A stretch of DNA of 7,573 nt from Bacillota bacterium (GTDB lineage Bacteria > Bacillota > Clostridia > Acetivibrionales > DSM-2933): assembly GCA_030705945.1 (NCBI GenBank), contig JAUZPS010000226.1, positions 1-7,573 of the forward strand, read 5' to 3'. The first letter of the stretch is position 1; every line of letters starts with the position of its first letter. Positions 1-6,436 of this stretch are shown one piece after another. Below the pieces are notes generated by a model that was not told the DNA's origin, did no database searches, and saw nothing but the letters and a program-made list of their open reading frames with translations. Position numbers and translations under genes: made by a program.

Positions 1-1264
1 AAACATCATCATCCAAACCGACAGTCTTGAGCATGAAGTTTGCAAGATCAACGCAGCCGGCAAATTCCTGCTCCAATTGATCAGGAGTACATGCAAGATG
101 TCCTTCTGAAATCGTAAACTGTCTTAGGCGTATTAATCCATGCATTTCACCGGATGATTCATTCCTAAACAACGTTGAGGTTTCATTAAACCTCATGGGC
201 AATTCTCTATAACTTCTGAGTCTCGCAAGGTATACCTGAAACTGAAAAGGACATGTCATAGGTCTTAGCGCAAACACTTCCCCATTTTCTTCTTTTTCAT
301 CTCCCATAACAAACATTCCTTCACGGTAATGGTCCCAATGTCCAGATATTTTATACAAATCGCTTTTCGCTATAAAAGGTGTCTTGGTAAGCAAATAACC
401 ACGGCGTTCTTCTTCGTCTTCAACAAAACGCTGTAATATTTGAACAACTTTTGCTCCTTTAGGCATCAGTATTGGCAACCCTTGTCCAATATAATCAACT
501 GTTGTGAAAAGTTCAAGTTCACGTCCGAGTTTATTATGGTCTCTTTTCTTTGCTTCCTCAACCCTAGTTATATATTCATCCAACTCACTCTTTTTCGGGA
601 AGGAAGTTCCATATATTCTCTGAAGCATATTGTTCTTTTCACTTCCCCGCCAATAAGCGCCGGCAGTCTGAGTAAGCTTGATAGCCTTTATTTTTCCAGT
701 TGAAGGTAAATGAGGACCAGCGCAAAGATCAACAAATTCTCCTTGTTTGTAGAAAGAAATCTCAGCGTCTGCAGGCAAGTCGCGAATCAGTTCCACCTTG
801 TATGGTTCGTTCCTTTCCTCCATGAACTTAACAGCTTCTTCCCTAGGAAGAGTATATCTTACTAAGGGTAAATCCTCTTTTATTATTTTTTCCATTTCCT
901 TTTCTATCTTTTGAATATCCTCAGGCGCAAAAGTTTTATCACTTTCAAAATCATAATAAAAGCCATTCTCTATAGAAGGGCCTATTCCAAGCTTAACCTC
1001 CGGATAAAGCCTTTTTACTGCCTGAGCCATTATATGTGAAGTAGTGTGTCTGTACGCTAGCTTTCCGCCATCACTATCAAAAGTGAGAAGATTCAACTTG
1101 CAATCCTTCTCTAATTTGAAACTTAAATCCTTAACTACGCCATCAACCTCACCTACTAAGGCAACCCTTGCAAGACCGGCGCTAATGTTTTCCGCAACTT
1201 CCTTTATAGAAATTCCTTCGTTATACTCCTTAGAACTTCCATCCTTCAATGTTATTGTAATCAT
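1..1264 (-). CDS. thrS: Threonyl-tRNA synthetase, N-terminal 421 residues (partial at left edge)
   Basis: Charges tRNA-Thr with threonine in the cytoplasm. I translated it from ATG at 1264, preceded by AGGAGG at 1275-1280 with 10-base spacing. Residues 1-62 look like the TGS domain (MITITLKDGS start). The editing domain follows, with HTTSH at 73-77 and LCAGPH at 180-185; His73, His77, Cys181 and His185 match the E. coli editing-site residues. The class II catalytic core starts near 245. RPMTCPF carries Cys338, the expected first zinc ligand, and motif 2 (FRNESSGEMHGLIRLRQF, 366-383) is followed by His389, the second ligand. The third zinc ligand, motif 3 and the anticodon domain lie beyond the edge; the family is usually about 640 residues. 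Motif 2 is of a variant type: ISEGHL replaces the usual QDDAHIF, and CPFQF replaces CPGHV. No frameshift is seen. The leader carries a structured repeat described separately. Confidence 0.97.
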   Translation of the reverse strand, partial: MITITLKDGSSKEYNEGISIKEVAENISAGLARVALVGEVDGVVKDLSFKLEKDCKLNLLTFDSDGGKLAYRHTTSHIMAQAVKRLYPEVKLGIGPSIENGFYYDFESDKTFAPEDIQKIEKEMEKIIKEDLPLVRYTLPREEAVKFMEERNEPYKVELIRDLPADAEISFYKQGEFVDLCAGPHLPSTGKIKAIKLTQTAGAYWRGSEKNNMLQRIYGTSFPKKSELDEYITRVEEAKKRDHNKLGRELELFTTVDYIGQGLPILMPKGAKVVQILQRFVEDEEERRGYLLTKTPFIAKSDLYKISGHWDHYREGMFVMGDEKEENGEVFALRPMTCPFQFQVYLARLRSYRELPMRFNETSTLFRNESSGEMHGLIRLRQFTISEGHLACTPDQLEQEFAGCVDLANFMLKTVGLDDDV

Positions 1265-1295
1265 TCTAATAATTCCTCCTAAAGAATTGTCTAAA

Positions 1296-1390
1296 TTAAA
1301 ATCAATCAACCTTTTACATTTATCTATCGCAAAATACCGTAAAAAACTTTCGTGATTTTGCTCTGCTAAATGTAAGATTAATGATCTTAA
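1296..1390 (-). promoter_or_regulatory. Candidate structured RNA leader of thrS (copy 1 of a repeated hairpin)
   Basis: Reading the minus strand, this is a long two-part hairpin ending about 30 bases before the thrS start. The outer arm is TTAAGATC (1390-1383) against GATTTTAA (1303-1296). Next come ATTAATCTT against AAGGTTGAT, with two G-U pairs, and ACATTTA against TAAATGT. An internal loop follows (GCAGA on one side, GATAGA on the other), then an inner stem starting GCAAAAT/ATTTTGC with two mismatches higher up. The internal loop puts GA beside the inner stem on both sides, as in tandem sheared G-A pairs or a kink-turn. Bases 1298-1382 match 6446-6530 with about 14 differences and one gap by eye. 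No T-box (no TGGNACC sequence) is visible, so this is not the usual thrS control element. Its role as regulator or attenuator is inference. Confidence 0.6.
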
Positions 1391-1608
1391 TATATTTAAA
1401 GTTTAAATTACATTCCCCCAAAAACTTATCCCTCGAATATCAATATACCATAATTAGATATGATTTAACAGCAACCAATATTATAATAGTAAATTAAATG
1501 TTTTATTTAATCAATAAATTTTTCTATTATTTATGTATCGGGATTATTTACCTGTATTTTATATATATTTGCAAATGAGCTGAACAGCCAAAAAAGGACT
1601 TTTTAGGC
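1391..1608. other. AT-rich spacer upstream of thrS
   Basis: There is no convincing ORF and no RNA gene here. Reading toward thrS, TATAAT (1485-1480) is a possible -10, but I find no good -35 at 16-18 bases. A TATATT (minus strand, ending about 1391) sits just outside the thrS leader hairpin and could also be a -10, again without a clear -35. The thrS promoter is probably in this stretch, but I cannot fix it. Confidence 0.4.
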
Positions 1609-1634
1609 AAAAAAAGAAGGCTTTCATCAAGCCT
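1609..1634 (-). terminator. Rho-independent terminator, leftward
   Basis: On the minus strand, AGGCTT (1634-1629) pairs with AAGCCT (1623-1618) around a 5-base loop. It is followed by TTCTTTTTTT (to 1609), a good U-tract. On the plus strand the hairpin is followed only by CAAAAATT, so it acts leftward. It lies upstream of thrS and downstream of no firm minus-strand gene. It may stop read-through from the GH94-GH3 operon or end an unseen minus-strand transcript antisense to the small peptide gene. Confidence 0.65.
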
Positions 1635-1718
1635 CAAAAATTATAACTTAGGGAATTAGTCTTGCATAATATAATTAACAATATTAATTTAGCTTTTATG
1701 TCGCAAAATTTAAATTTT

Positions 1719-1744
1719 TTTATTACAGTTCTTTATTACAGTTC
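1719..1744. repeat. 13-bp perfect tandem duplication
   Basis: TTTATTACAGTTC occurs twice head to tail, at 1719-1731 and 1732-1744, with no mismatch. It lies in an AT-rich non-coding stretch. It could be a replication-slippage duplication or a double protein-binding site; nothing in the sequence decides between these. Confidence 0.8.
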
Positions 1745-1832
1745 ATAGATAAATTTATACATTTCATCTAAATATATCTGCAACTCATCAAAATAATCAG
1801 CTTCAAATAATAATTTATTATAGAATATATTC

Positions 1833-1848
1833 AAATAGTTAACTATTT
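1833..1848. promoter_or_regulatory. 16-bp perfect palindrome upstream of the peptide gene
   Basis: AAATAGTTAACTATTT is a perfect inverted repeat centred 71 bases before the ATG at 1912. A TATAAA (1849-1854) abuts it and is a possible -10, so the palindrome would overlap a promoter spacer, as an operator would. No acceptable -35 is seen, and AT-rich DNA makes such palindromes by chance fairly often. An operator role is therefore only a suggestion. Confidence 0.3.
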
Positions 1849-1898
1849 TATAAAACATGATAGCGAAAAATTCATTTATTTCGTTATCAAAAAGAATT

Positions 1899-1902
1899 GG
1901 AG
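1899..1902 (+). promoter_or_regulatory. Ribosome binding site fixing the peptide start at 1912
   Basis: GGAG at 1899-1902 lies 9 bases before ATG 1912. The upstream in-frame TTG at 1897 overlaps this site and has no binding site of its own. The signal peptide also begins naturally at MKKK from 1912, so the 71-residue product is preferred over the 76-residue one. Confidence 0.75.
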
Positions 1903-1911
1903 ATGATATAT

Positions 1912-2127
1912 ATGAAAAAGAAATTTTTATTGTTAGCAGTTGTATCAATTTTAATGGTTTTTAGTAATGTTATAAGCGCTTTTGCTCTTAACCCTCAACC
2001 AGAGCCTCCAGGAGATCGACTAAAATTTATAAATCCAGGGGTATTGGTTGGGTTCGTTCCACAGCCAGAACCACCGGGAGATCTGATTTTATTTCAAAAA
2101 TCAGTAGTAGCTGTAATTTCCAGATAA
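1912..2127 (+). CDS. Small secreted peptide with two PQPEPPGD motifs, function unknown
   Basis: I do not recognise a named family. The 71-residue product starts with a signal peptide: KKK at 2-4, a hydrophobic stretch at about 5-21, and AFA at 23-25 just before a likely signal peptidase I cut. The mature peptide would be 46 residues starting LNPQPEPPGD. The octapeptide PQPEPPGD occurs at 28-35 and 50-57, exactly 22 residues apart, each followed after a few residues by a hydrophobic segment. The copies use different codons at five of eight positions yet encode the same residues, which argues for selection on the motif. It has no cysteines. I recall similar NPQPxPP motifs in other small uncharacterised bacterial proteins, but cannot verify this. 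No peptide-modifying or export gene lies nearby. It converges on the GH3 gene across a large inverted repeat. A secreted signal, wall-associated peptide or modified-peptide precursor are all only guesses. Confidence 0.8.
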   Translation: MKKKFLLLAVVSILMVFSNVISAFALNPQPEPPGDRLKFINPGVLVGFVPQPEPPGDLILFQKSVVAVISR

Positions 2128-2183
2128 TGTTTACTTATTTATAATTTATAAATATTTACAAAGAAAAGCTTTTCACAATTAAA

Positions 2184-2323
2184 TTGCCAAATGATTAACT
2201 AAGGAATGATTGAAAAATTACTTCCGATTCTGAGCGGGTGTTCACGAGTTAAGTGGAACACGTAAGCGAAGATTTTATCGGAAGTTATTTTTTCAACTTT
2301 CCTAAAAAAAAATCATTTGGCAA
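2184..2323. repeat. 140-bp nested inverted repeat (structured RNA, small mobile element or complex terminator)
   Basis: The outer arms TTGCCAAATGATT (2184-2196) and AATCATTTGGCAA (2311-2323) are perfect complements. Inside them AGGAA (2202-2206) pairs with TTCCT (2299-2303). TTGAAAAA and ACTTCCGAT (2210-2228) then pair with ATCGGAAGT and TTTTTTCAA (2277-2296) with one or two small bulges. At the tip, TCT pairs with AGA (2229-2231, 2270-2272). A purine-rich internal loop (GAGCGG against GTAAGCGA) follows, then GTGTTCAC (2238-2245) pairs with GTG-G-AACAC (2253-2261) around the loop GAGTTAA. On the plus strand the element ends in CTTTTT (2324-2329), so it could terminate the peptide gene, but it is far larger than an ordinary terminator. 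No flanking target duplication is seen. It fits no RNA family I know. Confidence 0.75.
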
Positions 2324-2327
2324 CTTT

Positions 2328-4025
2328 TTATAAATCAATCCCATCTCCAGCATTAAATATCCCTTTAAGAGTTACAGGCGACCTGCCGGTGACTTTTGCT
2401 TCACCGAGCCAGGCTTTGACTGCCGCAACCTGAGCGGGTGGAGTCTCATCGTAGGCGCACATATAAACCTTAGCGTTCGGGCAATAGTTCATCACATATG
2501 GGTCCCCAAATGCTGTTATTATCACCGGAGTCTCAATGTTTAACAAACCGAACATAAAAAACCTTAAAGAACTTTTGTTTGGTATAAGTGTTCCTATACC
2601 CCAAGTAGGAGCAATAAAGAAATTAAAGAAAACATAATCTGCCTCTCTTGCTTTACCAATTATACCATATATATCACTTATCTTCATATGAAGAGGTATA
2701 ATAAACGACTCAACTAAAGCTCCCCGTTCTTTTAACAGTTCGGGAGTCTTATCTCTCATAACTACAAGCTCCTGCCCCTGAATAGTCAAGGTCTCTTCGT
2801 CTGGATTGAAGGTAGATAAAACAATAACTTTTTTGCCTTTAATATTGCCTATAGGCAGAATATTATCTCTGTTTCTAAGAACAGTTATACCGTTCTGAAT
2901 TGCGTCGATGCTGATATTATCATATTTTCCTGGTGTAAAAAGACTGTCTATGAGTTCCTTATCATTCGGAAATCCACGGTCTTTATTAAGTCCCAATTTT
3001 ACTTTTGCAGCAAGTACATTCGAAACAGCGTCATCAATTCTTTCAATTGGTATTTCACCGGATTTAGCAGCTTCCAATATTGCATTGTATTCCAGATGAA
3101 GATCGCTATCATTGAATACAAGAAGCATGTCTACACCGGCTAGGATTGATTTGACAGCAACTTCCTGCCTTGAATAATGGGTTGTTATACCACCCATATT
3201 TAATGCGTCTGTGATAACAACACCTTTAAAGCCCAGCTCCTTTTTTAGTATATCAGTTACAATTTCCTTCGAAACTGAAGCAGGAACAATTCTGCCTGTC
3301 TTAGGATTAATTTCAGTAGCCAGTGAAGGCACTTCTAAATGCGCAACCATAACAAAAGCAGGATCAGCTTCTTCAAAAACGCGTCTGTAAGCTTCAAGGT
3401 AGTTTTCCCACATTTCTTCCTTAGAGCACTTTATTATAGCTGTACAAATATGCTGATCCATATCTGTTGCTCCATTGCCGGGGAAATGTTTAACGCAGGC
3501 AAGCATTCCGTTTTCCTGGATACCTTTTACATAAGGAACAGCCAACTTACAAACAGTATCAACATCCTCGCCATATGCTCTGATGTTAACATCAGGATTC
3601 AACTTATCCTTATTTAAATCGATCACAGGGCTGAAAGTAACTGTTGAACCAATAGCTCTTCCTTGCTTTGCAATTAATTTGCCTATATTATATTCAAGCT
3701 CTTTATCACCTTTATAACCTCTTGTCATGGGTCGTGGTATTCTTAATCCGCCATCAACAACCCAACCTGGACCGCATTCATAGTCTCCGGAAATCATGAC
3801 GGGTATCTTCGACACCTCTTGAACACTATTGGTAAAACTTACTAGTTGTTCTTTAGAAAGGGAAGAGTGAAACACTCCTCCCAGATTATATTTAAGGACT
3901 TCCCCTATTATTCTTTCATGATATTCAGGATTCCTGAGGTTTGGGAAAAAAACCATTAAAAGCTGGCCGACCTTTTCCTCAAGACTCATTTTACTGAGGC
4001 TTTCTTGTATCCAATCATTACTCAT
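2328..4025 (-). CDS. GH3 family glycosidase/phosphorylase, NagZ-like (likely beta-N-acetylglucosaminidase)
   Basis: Cleaves terminal beta-linked sugars, most likely GlcNAc, in the cytoplasm; it has no signal peptide. The 565 residues form a TIM barrel (about 1-345) and a C-terminal alpha/beta domain (about 370-560), like two-domain Bacillus NagZ rather than short proteobacterial NagZ (about 340). Motifs seen: EEKVGQL (16-22), SPVIDLN (132-138), RAYGED (149-154), KHFPGNG (179-185), the Asp190-x-His192 dyad that serves as acid/base in the NagZ branch, and VITDALNM with nucleophile Asp273. Asn184 replaces the usual His of KHFPGHG. Because His-type GH3 enzymes include phosphorylases (Cellulomonas Nag3), phosphorolysis is possible. 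It starts 5 bases after the GH94 stop; GGGG at the end of GH94 serves as binding site, so translation is probably coupled. Its stop (2328-2330) lies just outside the large inverted repeat. A beta-glucosidase role is less likely given the dyad. Confidence 0.9.
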   Translation of the reverse strand: MSNDWIQESLSKMSLEEKVGQLLMVFFPNLRNPEYHERIIGEVLKYNLGGVFHSSLSKEQLVSFTNSVQEVSKIPVMISGDYECGPGWVVDGGLRIPRPMTRGYKGDKELEYNIGKLIAKQGRAIGSTVTFSPVIDLNKDKLNPDVNIRAYGEDVDTVCKLAVPYVKGIQENGMLACVKHFPGNGATDMDQHICTAIIKCSKEEMWENYLEAYRRVFEEADPAFVMVAHLEVPSLATEINPKTGRIVPASVSKEIVTDILKKELGFKGVVITDALNMGGITTHYSRQEVAVKSILAGVDMLLVFNDSDLHLEYNAILEAAKSGEIPIERIDDAVSNVLAAKVKLGLNKDRGFPNDKELIDSLFTPGKYDNISIDAIQNGITVLRNRDNILPIGNIKGKKVIVLSTFNPDEETLTIQGQELVVMRDKTPELLKERGALVESFIIPLHMKISDIYGIIGKAREADYVFFNFFIAPTWGIGTLIPNKSSLRFFMFGLLNIETPVIITAFGDPYVMNYCPNAKVYMCAYDETPPAQVAAVKAWLGEAKVTGRSPVTLKGIFNAGDGIDL

Positions 4026-4030
4026 TTTTT

Positions 4031-6385
4031 TTACCCCATTATTACTTGAACATTATGTGTTGTCCCTTTTGGGAAAACTGGAATTTTATCAACTTCAGAG
4101 CCGTCGACTATTATCTTCTTTACACCTTTATTAACTTTATCGGGATTCTTAACTTCTACAATATAAGTCGCGCCTCTGAAAATTCTTTTAACTTTGAAGG
4201 TTTCCCATGTATTAGGTATACAAGGATCTACAATCAAATTGTCAAATCCAGCTCTCACACCTAGAATAAACTGGCTTGCCGCTACGAGATTCCATGCTGC
4301 GGTTCCTGAAAGCCATGAGTTTCTTCCTATTCCGAATTGAGGGTGTTCTTTACCTAATATATTCTGTGGGTATACATATGGCTCAACCTCGAAATGGTCT
4401 GCGTCATTATTTCGAGTTGCAGGCATAATCTGCTTGTAGTACTGGTATGCTTTATTGCCATTACCAACCATAATCTCAGAAATCATAACCCATGGGTTGG
4501 TGTGAAGGAATATTCCGCCATTTTCTTTTGCTCCTGGAGGATATGTTGTAACTCCGCCCTTTGTTTCGTCAAATTCAACGTATGAAGGGTACATTGCAAC
4601 AATACCATATTTAGAGTTAAGATATTTCTCGACCGAATCAAGGCACTTTCTGGCGTATTCGCCATCTGCTACTCCGCCTAAAACAGCCCATGACTGTGAG
4701 TTTATGAATATTTTACCAAAATTGTTTTCTTTTGATCCAAGTGGTTTACTGTCGTCATCAAACGCTCTCTTGTACCATTCTCCATCCCAGCAGGTTTCAT
4801 TTATGGCATTTTTCATAGTTTCAAACATCTTCTGATACTTTTTAGCATCTTCTTTGTTGCCAAGGAAATCCGCTATTTCAATCATTTCCAAAGCAGCTCT
4901 GCAGTAAAGCATTGAGGTAAATACGCTCTCCGCTACTCCCTTGCCTGTATCAAGGTTTAATGTATCATTCCAGTCAGCTCTGCCCGCAAGCGCGATTTTG
5001 TGAGGTCCAAGGTTGTTAGCTGTAAAATCAAGAGCTCTATTTAAATGCTCCAAAACTGTTGCTTCGGTGGTTTTGTCATTATAAAGAACTTTTTCCTGTA
5101 AGAAATTAAAATCTCCTGTTTCCTTCAGGTATGCGTTAACCGCAAGGATTAACCACAAGTGGTCGTCTGAATACCAATCAAACTTTTTAACCGGCGCGTC
5201 ACCGCTACCGCCTTCACCTGTGAGTGGGAAGAAAAGATGATAAGCTCTTCCGTCAGTATACTGGCATTTTAAAAGTTTAATTATAAGTCCCTTTGCTTCT
5301 TCCGGTATAGTATGCATTACACCGAGCGTATCCTGGGCGCTGTCTCTTATACCCATACCTCTTGCAAGACCTAACTGATACAATGATACAAACCTGGACC
5401 AGTTAAATGTGGTTTTACATTGATATTGGTTCCATGTATTTAAGAAAAGATTCATCTCTTCGTCAGGAGTTTCAACACTTAATTTGGAAGTGTATTCTTC
5501 CCAGTATTTGTTGAGTCTTTGTAATGCGGCTCTAGCGCCTTTAGGGTCAAGGTATTCTTTAATATCATTTTTAAGGTTCGTTTTATCCTCCGCATAGCCT
5601 AAAACAAAAACGATTTCCTTTTCTTCACCCTTTTGTAGCTCTAAATCAATACAGAAAGCTCCTACGCCATTTTGTCTTAATGATATGGAATTTGAACATG
5701 CTCCCTGTTCAACAGCGATTGGATTTGCTTCTGAGCGATATTTTCCAATAAAGGATTCAAGATTTGTATCGAAACTGGATACTTTTTCTCCAGTTGCAAT
5801 AAATGCAGCGCTCTTTGAAACATGATGAGGATGCCATGTAATTATGCCGTCATTAAAACGTCCCTGATTTATCTGCTGTACCCAGTCAACATTCTGCTGA
5901 TCTGCGATTGCATCCCAAAAACAGAATTCAGCGTAAGTATATATTTGCATTTTTTTAGTTATGTTAAGTCTGTTTTTTACCTTTACTATCCAGACTTCAA
6001 AATCCCTGTCATCAGGAACAAAATAAGTAACATCTGCGGTTATGCCTTTATATTCGCCTTCAATATTAGTATAACCCATACCGTGTCTACAACAATACGA
6101 GTCAAGCTTAGTCTGTGTTGGCTGGAAGCCAGGGTTCCAATATTCGCCAGTTGCTGTATCCCTGACATATATATATCTTCCTGGTCTGTCCATTGGTATA
6201 TTATTATATCTATACCTTAAAACCCTTCTATTCTGAGGGTCTTTGTGGAAGCTGTACCCACCTGCTGTATTTGAAACAATTCCACCATATTTTCCACTGC
6301 CTATATAGTTTATCCATGGTGTTGGAGTATCAGGCCTTACAATTACATATTCTCTAGCCTGACGATCAAAATATCCAAACTTCAT
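4031..6385 (-). CDS. GH94 disaccharide phosphorylase (N,N'-diacetylchitobiose or cellobiose phosphorylase-like)
   Basis: Inverting phosphorolysis of a beta-linked disaccharide gives alpha-sugar 1-phosphate and free sugar, saving ATP. The 784-residue length is typical for cellobiose and chitobiose phosphorylases (about 800). An N-terminal beta-sandwich (about 1-270) is joined to an (alpha/alpha)6 barrel (about 300-720). RADWND (469-474) supplies the general acid, Asp474. Likely phosphate contacts are Arg347 (GMGIRD), His628 (FLHTNPW) and Ser693-Gly694 in WLSGTAAW, where I recall Thr in relatives. The ends (MKFGYFD start, HNVQVIMG stop) resemble Clostridium thermocellum cellobiose phosphorylase as I remember it. 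DRPGRYIYVRD (66-76), ANPIAV with CSNS (220-233) and SDDHLW (406-411) resemble Vibrio chitobiose phosphorylase more. With the NagZ-like partner downstream I lean to a GlcNAc-containing substrate. It has AGGAGGT at 6398-6392 and no signal peptide, and is the first gene of a two-gene operon. Confidence 0.9.
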   Translation of the reverse strand: MKFGYFDRQAREYVIVRPDTPTPWINYIGSGKYGGIVSNTAGGYSFHKDPQNRRVLRYRYNNIPMDRPGRYIYVRDTATGEYWNPGFQPTQTKLDSYCCRHGMGYTNIEGEYKGITADVTYFVPDDRDFEVWIVKVKNRLNITKKMQIYTYAEFCFWDAIADQQNVDWVQQINQGRFNDGIITWHPHHVSKSAAFIATGEKVSSFDTNLESFIGKYRSEANPIAVEQGACSNSISLRQNGVGAFCIDLELQKGEEKEIVFVLGYAEDKTNLKNDIKEYLDPKGARAALQRLNKYWEEYTSKLSVETPDEEMNLFLNTWNQYQCKTTFNWSRFVSLYQLGLARGMGIRDSAQDTLGVMHTIPEEAKGLIIKLLKCQYTDGRAYHLFFPLTGEGGSGDAPVKKFDWYSDDHLWLILAVNAYLKETGDFNFLQEKVLYNDKTTEATVLEHLNRALDFTANNLGPHKIALAGRADWNDTLNLDTGKGVAESVFTSMLYCRAALEMIEIADFLGNKEDAKKYQKMFETMKNAINETCWDGEWYKRAFDDDSKPLGSKENNFGKIFINSQSWAVLGGVADGEYARKCLDSVEKYLNSKYGIVAMYPSYVEFDETKGGVTTYPPGAKENGGIFLHTNPWVMISEIMVGNGNKAYQYYKQIMPATRNNDADHFEVEPYVYPQNILGKEHPQFGIGRNSWLSGTAAWNLVAASQFILGVRAGFDNLIVDPCIPNTWETFKVKRIFRGATYIVEVKNPDKVNKGVKKIIVDGSEVDKIPVFPKGTTHNVQVIMG

Positions 6386-6408
6386 AAATTTACCTCCTGT
6401 ATTAATAT

Positions 6409-6436
6409 TTGTAGCTTTTCATATAGTAGTTATATA
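6409..6436 (+). promoter_or_regulatory. Weak candidate promoter for the surface-protein gene
   Basis: TTGTAG (6409-6414) and TATATA (6431-6436) are spaced 16 bases apart. This would start transcription near 6443, at the base of the leader hairpin. The match to the -35 consensus is poor (three of six), and TATATA is frequent here, so this is a suggestion only. The promoter of the divergent GH94 operon must lie in the same 188-base gap, but I could not place it. Confidence 0.25.

Noticed and set aside
1044..1355. Plus-strand ORF of about 100 codons
   Set aside because: It lies antisense to the clear thrS reading frame and its leader, and has no recognisable domain.
1265..1600. T-box riboswitch before thrS
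   Set aside because: No T-box sequence (TGGNACC) or matching terminator/antiterminator pair was found on the minus strand; the only strong structure is the repeated hairpin.
1736..1948. Minus-strand 70-codon ORF overlapping the start of the peptide gene
   Set aside because: It starts at TTG without a ribosome binding site, its internal ATG also lacks one, and its Ile/Asn/Phe/Tyr/Leu-rich composition is what AT-rich spacer DNA gives by chance. The leftward terminator downstream keeps a small doubt.
2184..2323. Retron non-coding RNA, suggested by short complementary ends around hairpins
   Set aside because: No reverse transcriptase is nearby, and the inner stems are continuous with the ends rather than separate msr and msd parts.
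5822..6220. Plus-strand ORF of 132 codons
   Set aside because: It is antisense to the well-supported GH94 gene, shows no family features, and is a shadow of that frame.
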